Origin: Paenibacillus sp. FSL W8-0426
GTDB lineage: Bacteria; Bacillota; Bacilli; Paenibacillales; Paenibacillaceae
Reading direction: 5' to 3'
Assembly: GCF_037969725.1 (NCBI RefSeq)
Contig: NZ_CP150203.1
Span: 1,566,001 to 1,630,000 of the forward strand
Length of the DNA: 64,000 nt
The position numbers were made by a program, and so were the translations under genes. Position 1 is the first letter of the stretch. Every line of letters starts with the position of its first letter. This document shows, in pieces, positions 45,411 to 53,546 of this stretch. Below the pieces are notes generated by a model. That model was not told the origin of the DNA, made no database searches, and worked only from the letters and a program-made list of their open reading frames with translations.

Positions 45411-45461
45411 TCGGAAGGTTATCTGATTCCCTATTTGGGATGAAGAGAGCCTTCCTTTTTT
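45411..45461 (+). terminator. Conserved terminator-like hairpin heading integrase module B
   Basis: GGAAGG pairs with CCTTCC over an inner ATTCCCTATTTGGGAT stem and is followed by six Ts. The same fold opens module A, and a reduced form opens module D. It lies ~30 bases before the integrase reading frame. Confidence 0.65.
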
Positions 45462-45491
45462 ATTTTTCAGAATTTCGGAGAAAACATAGCT

Positions 45492-45933
45492 ATGCAAATA
45501 AGGTTGCGTCTGCGTTGCAGTGATCTGGATATTGAAAGGAAAACAATCATCGTGAGACAGGGGAAGGGGCACAAGGATCAGAGGACGCTTCTTTCAAATC
45601 TTGCCTGGGATATCGTGCAGAAATACATAGCTGAATATAGACCTAATCGTTGGCTGTTTCCGGGGCAATCTTCTGATCGACATCTTACCGAGCGGAGCGT
45701 GCAGAAGGTTTTTGAAGAAGCAAGACGACGTGCAGGTATTGAGAAAAAGGAAGTATTCATGCACTGAGGCATTCCTTTGCCACTCATTTGTTGGAAAACG
45801 GGACAGACCTGCGCTACATTCAGGAGCTGCTTGGTCATACGAGCGCACGTACAACTCAGCGATATACGCATGTTAGTTCGAAGAATATCCAGCGTATTCA
45901 AAGCCCGCTGGATCGGATGGATTTTGGGGATTG
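45492..45933 (+). pseudogene. Tyrosine recombinase (integron-integrase-like), C-terminal half, frameshifted
   Basis: This is the fullest integrase copy in the window. It covers the catalytic domain from LRLRCSDLDIERKTIIVRQG through QSSDRHLTERSVQKVFEEAR. A one-base frameshift near 45750 then breaks the frame. In the other frame it continues [40 protein letters not shown] and ends QSPLDRM. HxLR, the LLGH block and the YTHV tyrosine are the patch II and active-site residues of the family; the SPLD tail is shared with integron integrases and related Bacillota recombinases. The N-terminal DNA-binding domain and the first catalytic Arg are missing, so it is inactive. Confidence 0.82.
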
Positions 45934-45972
45934 AGGGCTACTCGAAGTCTCCCTTATTCTCCAAACTTTTCT

Positions 45973-46066
45973 ACGCAAATGTAACATTTTGGGTTATCAT
46001 ATACGTAGTTCGGATAACGTACAGGATGTGTGGTATTTACGAAGTACATAAATTAGATGTTATCTG
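45973..46066 (+). other. attI-like recombination site B
   Basis: It runs AAATGTAACATTTTGGGTTA, CATATACGTAGTTCGGATAA, then TTTACGAAGTACATAAATTA and GATGTTAT. It is almost identical to site C at 53453. Similarity ends at GTTAT, after which the HEPN-type gene begins. Confidence 0.65.
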
Positions 46067-46142
46067 AAAGATGGACACCAACAAAATACAATTATTAGAA
46101 TTTAATAATTTAATAAAAATCAAAACAATAGGAGTGAGTAAA

Positions 46143-47186
46143 ATGAATGACGATTTTTTGAAATTATTAAAAGAATCAATGGTGTTAATTGAAAATTATT
46201 GTGAAGGTCAAGAAAATCAAAAATTATTTCAACTTAGATTCTTTGATTGTATTCATTCAAAAATAATACCAAAGTATTTTAAACCTGAAGAAAACAATCA
46301 CCTAACTATTTTGTTCTATAAACAATTACTAAATGAGATCAAGAAATACGATAATAATTTCTATAACGAAATTCACAAGGGTGTCCCGTATTTTTTCATT
46401 GGATGGTATTCATTTCTATTGAAACAATACGATCAATCAATTTTTTATTTAGATGCATCGTTGGCAGAAGATAAAAAAACACACAAAAAAAACGATGTTT
46501 GGTTACATTCAGGGGCAGCCAATTTTTTTAAACTAAAAGCTAACTATAGTGGGGCATATAATATATTTAACGATCGAAAGTTGCCTGATTTAATTTTTAA
46601 TCTAATAAATAAATATAATGAACTTTGTGAGGAGATAGATACGAAAATTACTATACAAGAATTTACTAATAAATTCGTTGAAAAATTAATAATTGAAGAT
46701 AATACAGCAATTATCACTACTTTGTATTCTTTTATATTGGAGTTCGAAGATATTCAAGAAATGATTAAACTGCGTAGTATCAACGGTGGAACAATTGAAC
46801 CAATGATAATTCATTTATTCAAAGGAGCTGTAATATTTGAAACTCTTATTAAAAGAACAAATAAAAGGCCAGATGGAAAAGATTTCATGGTGTTGAATGG
46901 TCTCTTTACACATGAAACCAGTCCGTTTGTAAGTAAATACCCTGAGTTTACTATCAATGGAGGACACATTGAACAACTTAATGAAATTTTAATTCCCCTC
47001 ATAAATGATGAATATAGTAACTTTGTTTCTGCAGCATTTAATACAGTCTACAAAATTAGAAACTCAACTGCTCATAATCTATCATGGGATGATGTTTTTA
47101 TTGATGATAACTATGAAAAAATGTTTCTTCAAATAATAAATTCTATATTTATAGTGATACAGAGAGAATACATAAAGACACCATAA
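46143..47186 (+). CDS. HEPN-like, possible abortive-infection protein (first cassette after attI-like site B)
   Basis: A protein of about 347 residues, very AT-rich. The N-terminal ~240 residues are helical and unrecognised. The C-terminal part has TRKRP-like charged segments and then YKIRNSTAHNLSWDD, an RNxxxH motif of HEPN ribonuclease-type domains, preceded by helices and followed by a final hydrophobic helix. HEPN proteins often act as RNA-cutting toxins in phage defence; that role is inferred from the motif only. The ATG at 46143 follows AGGAG; an upstream in-frame ATG at 46071 lies right at the attI core. Confidence 0.6.
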   Translation: MNDDFLKLLKESMVLIENYCEGQENQKLFQLRFFDCIHSKIIPKYFKPEENNHLTILFYKQLLNEIKKYDNNFYNEIHKGVPYFFIGWYSFLLKQYDQSIFYLDASLAEDKKTHKKNDVWLHSGAANFFKLKANYSGAYNIFNDRKLPDLIFNLINKYNELCEEIDTKITIQEFTNKFVEKLIIEDNTAIITTLYSFILEFEDIQEMIKLRSINGGTIEPMIIHLFKGAVIFETLIKRTNKRPDGKDFMVLNGLFTHETSPFVSKYPEFTINGGHIEQLNEILIPLINDEYSNFVSAAFNTVYKIRNSTAHNLSWDDVFIDDNYEKMFLQIINSIFIVIQREYIKTP

Positions 47187-47290
47187 TTACAGCATTCATG
47201 GGTTATTACACAGAAGATAGAGAGATTTCGGGAGGCAGCCGGACACACCTGGCATTCGCCAGGCGTTCGTGAATACGGGAACGTTATGAG
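47178..47290 (+). other. attC-like site
   Basis: Left arm ACACCATAATTACAGCATTC; hairpins CTGGCATTCGCCAG and GGCAGCC; right arm CGTGAATACGGGAACGTTAT. The left arm is diverged, the right arm is exact. Confidence 0.7.
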
Positions 47291-47345
47291 ACATCATTGT
47301 GATATAAATAGAGTAAAACGGATCAAGGAGGGAGAGACAGAAACC

Positions 47346-47675
47346 ATGGATGACTTTACGAAGAAGCGGATTATGAAGATCATGGACAAATACACTAAAA
47401 ATGCAGTACCAGAACATATGAAAAGCCAAATAAGAATCAGTTATAAGATCAGAGGAAATCATGTAACATTGATTGAAGAAAGACAAGGATTCAAAAGTGA
47501 TCAATGGGTGCAGATGCCAGTAGCTCAGTTTAGATTAGGTGAGAATGAATGGAAAATATATTGGCAAGACAGTAAAGGGAAATGGCATTTCATAGATGAT
47601 ATCGAACCGAATGAAGATTTTGAAACACAGTTAAAGATAGTGGATGAAGGACACAACGGAATGTTTTGGGGATAG
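47346..47675 (+). CDS. DUF3024 protein (cassette gene)
   Basis: A 109-residue protein starting MDDFTKKRIMKIMDKYTK with VPEHMKSQIRISYKIRGNHV and TLIEERQGF, then a short C-terminal repeat-like segment with WKIYWQDSKGKWHFIDD. This is the DUF3024 family of unknown function, common as small orphan genes. The ATG at 47346 is chosen because the family begins there; the ATG at 47286 lies inside the attC core. Ribosome site AAGGAGGGAG. Confidence 0.75.
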   Translation: MDDFTKKRIMKIMDKYTKNAVPEHMKSQIRISYKIRGNHVTLIEERQGFKSDQWVQMPVAQFRLGENEWKIYWQDSKGKWHFIDDIEPNEDFETQLKIVDEGHNGMFWG

Positions 47676-47690
47676 TTCGCAGAGGTCAAT

Positions 47691-47815
47691 GACATCTCAT
47701 AACATAATATTCAAGCAGCGGCTCCTATGGAGCCTTGGTCTGCGGATGGATTTCGAGGAAGCAGTTCGGCAGACAACCCCTTTGGGATTCGTGAATACAG
47801 GAACGTTATCGGAAA
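47691..47815 (+). other. attC-like site
   Basis: Left arm CATAACATAATATTCAAGCA; hairpin GGCTCCTATGGAGCC; TTGGTCTGC pairs with GCAGACAAC; right arm CGTGAATACAGGAACGTTAT. Complete. Confidence 0.8.
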
Positions 47816-47955
47816 TCAGCCCAAAGAATTAAATGGCTTTAAGAACTATGTTTTTCTAAGCCATAACGGCACAAAGTAGGTTTTATTAATGGTTCTTAAT
47901 TATATAGTTTGGTTTATTATTATTTTTTAGAAGACTTACAATAGGGAGAACCACA

Positions 47956-48708
47956 TTGAAGAAAATACTAAGTAAAACAGGCACATTAACAGTATGTGTC
48001 ATCCTACTTATCGCAATCATTACCACTATAGCGTGTTGGGATGAACTTGGGAGTTTGGTAAGGACAGGGAATTATGATAGTACGGATAATATGGTAGAAA
48101 CCATAATGGCCAAATCAGCGACTCCAGGGGTGGCTATGGTAGTATCAGAGCGGGGCAAGACAGAATATAAGAATTACGGATATGCAGATGTTAATAATCA
48201 AAAGAGGGTAACTGAAGAGTCATTATTTGAGTTGGGATCGACTACAAAGGCATTTACGGCTTTGGCCGTTATTTTATTAGAAAATGAGGGCTACTTATCT
48301 CTTTCAGATTCTATTACAGATTATATTCCATCGTTTGAGCCAACCATTATGGGTGAGAAAGTTAATATTACGATTCATCAGTTGTTAGCTCATACAAGTG
48401 GAATTCCACCGTGGAGTATTCGGTTAATTCCTGAAGGTACCACGGAGGATATGCTTGAAAAAACGATACATAATGTGTCAGACATTGCATTAGATACGTA
48501 TCCTGGGACAGCTTGTAATTATGCTACAGTTAATTATGATATTTTAGCGATGATTATTGAAAAAGTTACAGGCAAACGTTATCAGGATTACATGACTGAA
48601 AACATACTGGTTCCTTTAGGAATGACTGATAGTTATTTTTCAACAGGTCAGGAAAAGGAAACTGATAAACTTACCAAAGGATATCGTGTTTTTTTGGAAA
48701 AAGCTTAG
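47956..48708 (+). CDS. Beta-lactamase-fold serine hydrolase, C-terminally truncated (cassette gene)
   Basis: A 250-residue protein starting with TTG after AGGGAGAA. It has an N-terminal membrane helix, then SxxK as STTK (Ser95-Lys98) in LGSTTKAFTAL. The second motif reads NYATVNYDIL, so the usual YSN is YAT. The protein ends at residue 250, while relatives extend past 330 residues and carry a third motif (HxG/KTG). The truncation removes that motif, so activity is doubtful. It is followed by ~200 bases of unassigned sequence and then an attC-like site; the lost 3' end fits erosion within the cassette. Confidence 0.7.
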   Translation: MKKILSKTGTLTVCVILLIAIITTIACWDELGSLVRTGNYDSTDNMVETIMAKSATPGVAMVVSERGKTEYKNYGYADVNNQKRVTEESLFELGSTTKAFTALAVILLENEGYLSLSDSITDYIPSFEPTIMGEKVNITIHQLLAHTSGIPPWSIRLIPEGTTEDMLEKTIHNVSDIALDTYPGTACNYATVNYDILAMIIEKVTGKRYQDYMTENILVPLGMTDSYFSTGQEKETDKLTKGYRVFLEKA

Positions 48709-48910
48709 AATATGATGCCCCTAGATATTGGGGCTTACTTCTATCAATTGTATTTTATCGATAATAATTAATATTAAAAAATGGGAATTATTAGAAGTGG
48801 TTTATAAAAAAACTAGAGGTGAAATGTGAAAAATCACATACAATTGTTTGTCTGATCTTGACTTCTCAAATCTTTAAAGAAGAGAAAGGTATATTTCGAA
48901 GAAGGCGCTG

Positions 48911-49075
48911 ACATCCGATAACACAGCATTCCTACTGCGGGCATTCGCCCTTGATCGCTAAGAAGGATTTCTAAGGAGTTTATCCAAGCGATACATTCAA
49001 CCAGCTAAGTCTGACGACACATTTCCTACGGTCACTTAAGCTGTTTGAACGTCAGGAATGCCAAACGTTATGAGA
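48911..49075 (+). other. attC-like site, long form
   Basis: Left arm CCGATAACACAGCATTCCTA pairs with GTCAGGAATGCCAAACGTTA. Inside, GCGGGCATTCGCCC, TCGCTAAG with TTTCTAAGGAG, and CAAGCGATA with TTAAGCTG-type segments give an elaborate fold of about 165 bases. The arm sequences differ from the common type, yet the AAC/GTT ends and arm pairing are kept. Confidence 0.65.
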
Positions 49076-49099
49076 AATCATCAAGAAAGGGGGATAAAG

Positions 49100-49788
49100 A
49101 TGAAGTACGTTAGATATCCGACTGAAGAAGAATGGCATGAAATTTTGAATCAAAGTCCATTTATAGGATTCCAATTTTCATCTACTGATTTTGTTGATAA
49201 CGCTTCAGATGCAACGGTCTTTTTTGATGGACCAATAATCAATTCATATGGATCATTGCTAGTGCATAGATTTAAGGCACTGCTTGAAAGCTATATCATG
49301 TTAAGTTTCTATTATCAATTAGGAATACCGGATAACGTAGAAGATAAAAATAATAGTGAAATATTTGAAAAGTTTGAACCCCATCATTTTGGAAATAAAG
49401 AAAAGTTCGATTACTACTCAGATGTTTTTTATCTTAAAGCATTTTCATGTTTAGAAGCTATAGGACACATACTTAAGGAACGATACAACCTAAAAGTAAA
49501 AAAAGTAGAGTTCAAAAATATAGTTAGAAAGATGAAAAATGAAAATCCTGATTTATTTAAAAATTTAGCGAAATAACAGAGAATGATGAGTTTATTAAAG
49601 CGAATACTTATAGAAATCAGATAACCCATAATCATTCTCCTAATTTACCTGGCATACATCGACTTAAAGATATTAACGGAGCAGTAATAGAGGTAGAGAC
49701 AGAATACTACAATTCGAAGAAGGTACACCACAACATCTTATCAATGTCAGAACTTCTTAAGAAGACAATAGAAGTGATTTGTGAGTAA
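49100..49788 (+). pseudogene. Cthe_2314-like HEPN-domain protein, frameshifted (cassette gene)
   Basis: The first frame (158 codons, MKYVRYPTEEEWHEILNQ onward) ends FKNLAK at 49576. Sequence then continues in the next frame as ITENDEFIKANTYRNQITHN and on to LKKTIEVICE, stop at 49788. The second part holds RNQITHNH, an RxxxxH HEPN motif, so both parts together make one protein of about 230 residues. The frames change near TTTAGCGAAATAACAG. It could be a simple mutation or sequence error. Cthe_2314 HEPN proteins are defence/toxin candidates. The ATG at 49100 has a GGGGGA site. Confidence 0.65.
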
Positions 49789-49803
49789 GGCGCTGAAGCT
49801 GAT

Positions 49804-49911
49804 GACATCTCATAACATAATATTCACGCTGCGGACATTCGTCCTTGGTCCGGCATTCGCCGGACACTCAACATGCGTCGAGTCGTGAATACAGGAACGT
49901 TATAGTAAATC
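49804..49911 (+). other. attC-like site, canonical form
   Basis: Left arm CATAACATAATATTCACGCT; hairpins GGACATTCGTCC, CCGGCATTCGCCGG and ACTCAACATGCGTCGAGT; right arm CGTGAATACAGGAACGTTAT. This is a reference copy of the common type. Confidence 0.85.
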
Positions 49912-49967
49912 AACTCAGAGTTTAAATATAGTTTACAGAAAAATTTATTTAGAATGAGGTTATTATT

Positions 49968-50702
49968 ATGACTAATAAACAGTATCCTAATTTTATTGAT
50001 CGTGAAAATATTTTTTCAGATAAAGAAAAGATAGCAAAGGTAGAAACTTTTCTATCTTTTGAAAAAAATAAAAGTGAAAAAATAGCTGAAAATGAACTCT
50101 TTATAAGAAAGGTTTTAAAACTTCCCCTAAAGAAAGCTACTGGCTCAAAAAAAATTTGTTTTTGTTTAATGAATCCCAGCAAGGCTGATAAGCAGAACTC
50201 AGACGATACCGTAAATATTGTGCTAAAGTTCGTTGAAAAATTAATGAATGAAGTAAATAGCCAATTTAAAAATATTGGAGAAGTTGTTGTTGTGAATCTC
50301 TTCCCAACTTACGAGACGAGATCAACTTTTTTAGGAACAGTTATAGAGGGATTACAAAAAACAAATAAGCTTGATCACTTACTTTGTAGTAACCAAACAG
50401 AAATTATGAAGGAGGCCAAAAATAGTGAATGGATTATCTTAGGCTGGGGGAACTGTCCTGAAAACTTATGTGTTAATCTTCATAAATGTGAAACTAACAA
50501 AATATTAGCTACCTTATACAAGGTGCAAAAAGGATCAAGCATTTATGTTTTTGAGGATAAGAAAAACGAGGGATTGACCAGAAAGAAACAGCCAAGACAC
50601 CCAAGACGTTTACATACGGACACTTCAATAATATCAGAGATCAAAATCAAAAAAAATAAACAAGGTAATGATAAAATTGCTACATACGAAATTGAATTTT
50701 AA
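49968..50702 (+). CDS. DUF1643-like protein (cassette gene)
   Basis: A 244-residue protein. KKICFCLMNPSKADKQNSDD and IGEVVVVNLFPTYETRST, then SEWIILGWGNCPEN and KKQPRHPRRLHTDTS are the DUF1643 blocks (LNPSxAD, NLF, GWG, and the final P-x-H-P). Function unknown; the family is common on mobile elements. The start is 60 bases after an attC core, with GAGG. It lies between two near-identical attC-like sites, a textbook cassette layout. Confidence 0.75.
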   Translation: MTNKQYPNFIDRENIFSDKEKIAKVETFLSFEKNKSEKIAENELFIRKVLKLPLKKATGSKKICFCLMNPSKADKQNSDDTVNIVLKFVEKLMNEVNSQFKNIGEVVVVNLFPTYETRSTFLGTVIEGLQKTNKLDHLLCSNQTEIMKEAKNSEWIILGWGNCPENLCVNLHKCETNKILATLYKVQKGSSIYVFEDKKNEGLTRKKQPRHPRRLHTDTSIISEIKIKKNKQGNDKIATYEIEF

Positions 50703-50709
50703 AAAAGTT

Positions 50710-50816
50710 GACATCCTATAACATAATATTCACGCTGCGAGCATTCGCTCTTGGTCCGGCATTCGCCAGACACCCAGCATATGCTGGGTCGTGAATACAG
50801 AAACGTTATGCGAAAT
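50710..50816 (+). other. attC-like site, canonical form
   Basis: Left arm TATAACATAATATTCACGCT; hairpins GAGCATTCGCTC, CCGGCATTCGCCAG and ACCCAGCATATGCTGGGT; right arm CGTGAATACAGAAACGTTAT. The third hairpin is perfect and differs in sequence from those at 49.9 and 54.4 kb, i.e. paired bases vary together. Confidence 0.85.
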
Positions 50817-50848
50817 AGATCAAGATCATTTAAGGAGTTGAAGAACAA

Positions 50849-51508
50849 ATGAGAAATCTAGAGACAGAATTGATTCAAAGCCACCAAGCATTATTCGGTG
50901 ATTATTTTATGGAAGAAGAAGAGGCAAACAATTTTATATTAGAGAAGCTTAATTACTCCCAAAGTTTAGTGCCGCGCAGAATGTTAAATACTGCTCAGAG
51001 ATTGATAACTTTATCTGACGAGATAGATATAATTCGACCTGGAAGAAGAGACTTAAGTATCTTCTTTTTGATTACCTGTATCGAGTCACTATATGGTTTC
51101 ATTCCAGCAGTAAAACTGAAAAAACAAGAAATAGCAATTCACTTTTTTGAGAACTATTTTAATCAAGATGATAAGAAAATTATTCAAGAAAGTATAACTA
51201 TTTCTGGTATTAACGATGAAGTTTATTATAAAGAAGAAATAAGTATGTCAGAGTTCGCTTTACTTATGACATCTATTAGAAATAATGTTGCACATGAAGG
51301 AGTTTACTGGACATTTCATTTTAATGAAGAAGATTATGATGGAAGAACTTTAAATATAGTCAAAGCTAAGTTGAAAAAGGATGAGGGATATAATCAAATT
51401 ACATATGAAGTTGGGTTAACATATCGACAATTTAGGAACGCATGTATAAGAGCTTGTATTTCTTTGATAAATGATCAATTCCAAAAAGCTAAAGATTCTT
51501 CACTGTAG
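50849..51508 (+). CDS. HEPN-motif hypothetical protein (cassette gene)
   Basis: A 219-residue helical protein. DLSIFFLITCIESLYGFIPA near residue 70 and SIRNNVAHEGVYWTFHF near residue 145 give the HEPN pattern: an RNxxxH motif (RNNVAH) after a helix that begins the family's second half. It resembles small apea/MAE-type HEPN proteins found in defence islands. No partner gene is present. Strong AAGGAG ribosome site 33 bases after an attC core. Function is inferred from the motif only. Confidence 0.6.
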   Translation: MRNLETELIQSHQALFGDYFMEEEEANNFILEKLNYSQSLVPRRMLNTAQRLITLSDEIDIIRPGRRDLSIFFLITCIESLYGFIPAVKLKKQEIAIHFFENYFNQDDKKIIQESITISGINDEVYYKEEISMSEFALLMTSIRNNVAHEGVYWTFHFNEEDYDGRTLNIVKAKLKKDEGYNQITYEVGLTYRQFRNACIRACISLINDQFQKAKDSSL

Positions 51509-51515
51509 CTAATCT

Positions 51516-51645
51516 ACTTCGCATAACATAATATTCAAGCTTCGGCTCCTTACGGAGCCTTGGTCTGCTTGTAGAAAATCAATGAGGTATCTCAGCAGAC
51601 ACATCCGGCTACGCCGGACATTGTGAATACAACAACGTTAACTGA
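51516..51645 (+). other. attC-like site
   Basis: Left arm GCATAACATAATATTCAAGC; hairpin GGCTCCTTACGGAGCC; TTGGTCTGCT pairs with AGCAGACAC; TCCGGCTACGCCGGA; right arm TGTGAATACAACAACGTTAA. Complete. Confidence 0.8.
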
Positions 51646-51693
51646 AACTGTCCAAAAGATATAATATAAAACCAAAGATGAGGAAAATCCAAG

Positions 51694-52158
51694 ATGATTA
51701 TCCAAGATGATATGATAGTACATTTTAATGAGAATGTGGAGCTGGAAGCCGAAGTTCTATATTCATTTTTATCGGACGAGGATGATTTACTGTTTGGAGA
51801 ATGGATTAGTGGCCTTCCCTTGGAGTTTATAGAAGAAAGAACAGTATTATTAAGTACACAGTGGATATTTGACTGGTTACCTGAACAACAAACTAAGATT
51901 TATTGGTATAAACCTAGATCTAAGGAAGAACTTAAACAGTATTTTTTAAAGAATTTATATCCCCCATATTATTGTGTTGTTCTTCCTCGCGGAAAGGAAA
52001 TTACAGAATATAAATATATCTTGTATGCTTATGAACATGCTGAATTTAATAATGAAGAATGTACGGCTTTATTTGTTATGAAGGAGAGTATCCTAGGGAG
52101 CTTTAAAAGAGATGTAAAACCTATTCTAGAAAAATTGATAAAGAAACAGTCAAATTGA
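51694..52158 (+). CDS. Hypothetical protein (cassette gene)
   Basis: A 154-residue acidic protein (EAEVLYSFLSDEDDLLFGEW; LLSTQWIFDWLPEQQTKIYW; YYCVVLPRGKEITEYKYILY). I do not recognise the family. It has no signal or membrane segment. It is flanked by attC-like sites on both sides. Ribosome site GATGAGGAA. Confidence 0.55.
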   Translation: MIIQDDMIVHFNENVELEAEVLYSFLSDEDDLLFGEWISGLPLEFIEERTVLLSTQWIFDWLPEQQTKIYWYKPRSKEELKQYFLKNLYPPYYCVVLPRGKEITEYKYILYAYEHAEFNNEECTALFVMKESILGSFKRDVKPILEKLIKKQSN

Positions 52159-52191
52159 AGGTTTTCTATGAAATCCAAGAAGTGGAAGGCA

Positions 52192-52302
52192 TGAGCTAAC
52201 ACCGTATTCACGCTGCTGAACTTACGCTCCTTGGTCTGCCCGAGGCAATTCGGGGGAATAGAATCGGGCAGAACGTCATGATTACAACAACGTTAGCCCG
52301 AA
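52192..52302 (+). other. attC-like site
   Basis: Left arm GAGCTAACACCGTATTCACG; TTGGTCTGCCCGA pairs with TCGGGCAGAAC; right arm CATGATTACAACAACGTTAG. To its right, from the ACGTTAG core onward, the sequence matches that following the site at 39354; to the left of the core the two differ. Confidence 0.75.
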
Positions 52303-52330
52303 AGAAGTTCTTAGATTAGGAGAAGTCTAT

Positions 52331-53101
52331 ATGATATTAGAAAAAGTTATAAATAGAATTGAAATACAAAGTGAATATAAGGATTTGGTTGATAAGTATA
52401 TAGAAAATATACTTACCGAATTTAAAGGTAAGATTCATAGCATTTATATGTGTGGCTCGATTCCCAAAGGAACGGCTAAACCTTATAAGTCAGATGCGGA
52501 CTTTACTATTGTCTGTGCAAATCCCAAAGATATTGATTACGAAAGATTGTCAAATATTAAAGACAGGCTTTTGAAAGAATATCCAATAGTCACTAAGATT
52601 GATACGATCATTTGCTCAATTGACGATGTATTAAGTAAACCGAATGAGTGGGGTTTTTGGGTTAAGATCATTTGTGTTTGCCTATATGGTGATGACATTG
52701 GTGAAAAAGTACCACCGATCATTATTTCTCCAGCGTTCATTCTAGACTTAAATACAGAGACCAAGGAAGAAGTAGATCGTGTACGTCGTTCACTTTCTAC
52801 TGCTAGTGATCACACGCTGAAAACTAGATATATTAAAGGGTATTCGAAGAGATTAATTCGTGCATTATACTCTTTGGTTATAGTAGATACAGGTGTATGG
52901 CAAGATGACATTATTGAGATGAAGAATGCCATAATAAAGTATTGCGAGATTGACTCCGGTTTAGTTGATTATCTGTATGCTTGTTACTTGGATAGTAATA
53001 ATGTACTTGTTGAAGAGTTTCTGGGAATTGCAGATGAAGTATATAGCTATTTTGAGAACGCGTTAAATGCCATGGCTGCTTCCAGAACTTCCCTTGACTA
53101 A
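52331..53101 (+). CDS. Nucleotidyltransferase, intact copy 2 (cassette gene)
   Basis: A 256-residue protein. The polymerase-beta-type motif is CGSIPKGTAKPYKSDADF, with Gly-Ser at 42-43 and metal-binding Asp55 and Asp57, as in antibiotic adenylyltransferases and minimal nucleotidyltransferases. The C-terminal half is helical (KGYSKRLIRALYSLVIVDTG). It could modify an antibiotic, a tRNA or a protein; nothing here decides which. The last codons and stop lie within the left arm of the following attC-like site. A frameshifted twin is at 39480. Ribosome site TAGGAG. Confidence 0.8.
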   Translation: MILEKVINRIEIQSEYKDLVDKYIENILTEFKGKIHSIYMCGSIPKGTAKPYKSDADFTIVCANPKDIDYERLSNIKDRLLKEYPIVTKIDTIICSIDDVLSKPNEWGFWVKIICVCLYGDDIGEKVPPIIISPAFILDLNTETKEEVDRVRRSLSTASDHTLKTRYIKGYSKRLIRALYSLVIVDTGVWQDDIIEMKNAIIKYCEIDSGLVDYLYACYLDSNNVLVEEFLGIADEVYSYFENALNAMAASRTSLD

Positions 53102-53195
53102 CACCATATTGACGCTCCGGGTCACTCTGAGAAGCGAGTGACCACATCCAGCCCCCTAAGCCCGTCGGGACGTCACTGCATAGGTGGTTCGGCAA
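53098..53195 (+). other. attC-like site, variant arms (copy 2)
   Basis: Nearly identical to 40242-40340: left arm CTAACACCATATTGACG, inner GTCACTC/GAGTGAC hairpin, right arm CGTCACTGCATAGGTGGTTC. One extra G lies before the GTT core. Confidence 0.6.
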
Positions 53196-53220
53196 GCCTC
53201 ACTTATAAGTAGCGATTCTT

Positions 53221-53312
53221 AGGGACCAGGACATCGTCTGTTTTCTGATCTGAAATCCATCATAGAACATAGACTCGGGGATCTAGTACTTAGAATTGAG
53301 CACGTTGGTCCT
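53221..53312 (+). pseudogene. GrpB-family protein, N-terminal fragment
   Basis: GGACCAGGAC is followed, after small frame errors, by DLKSIIEHRLGDLVLRIEHV and G, a conserved N-terminal GrpB segment. It is cut off at GTTGGTCC and joined directly to integrase remnant C. The complementary C-terminal fragment is at 40373. Confidence 0.55.
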
Positions 53313-53414
53313 TGGTTATACGAGCGCACGTACAACTCACGATATACGCATGTTAGTTTGAAGAATATCCAGCGTGTTCAAAGCCCGCTGGATCGGATGG
53401 ATTTGGGGGATTGA
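53313..53414 (+). pseudogene. Tyrosine recombinase remnant C
   Basis: It starts in the block equivalent to [15 protein letters not shown] (one base lost in the middle) and runs through [16 protein letters not shown] to a stop. Only the last ~35 codons of the integrase remain. Confidence 0.75.
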
Positions 53415-53452
53415 GGGCTACTCGAAGTCTCCCTTATTCTTCAAACTTTTCT

Positions 53453-53546
53453 ACGCAAATGTAACATTTTGGGTTATCATATACGTAGTTCGGATAACGT
53501 ACAGGATGTGTAGTATTTACGAAGTACATAAATTAGATGTTATGTG
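53453..53546 (+). other. attI-like recombination site C
   Basis: It has the same sequence as site B with very few changes, again ending AAATTAGATGTTAT, followed here by GTGAAATCAATT and the membrane-protein gene. Confidence 0.65.

Noticed and set aside
45740..45760. Programmed frameshift in integrase copy B
   Set aside because: The N-terminal domain is missing as well and the other copies carry deletions, so simple decay is the better explanation.
45492..45933. The integrase relic considered as a leftover prophage integrase
   Set aside because: No phage genes accompany any of the four copies, and every copy is followed by the same attI-like sequence and a cassette gene.
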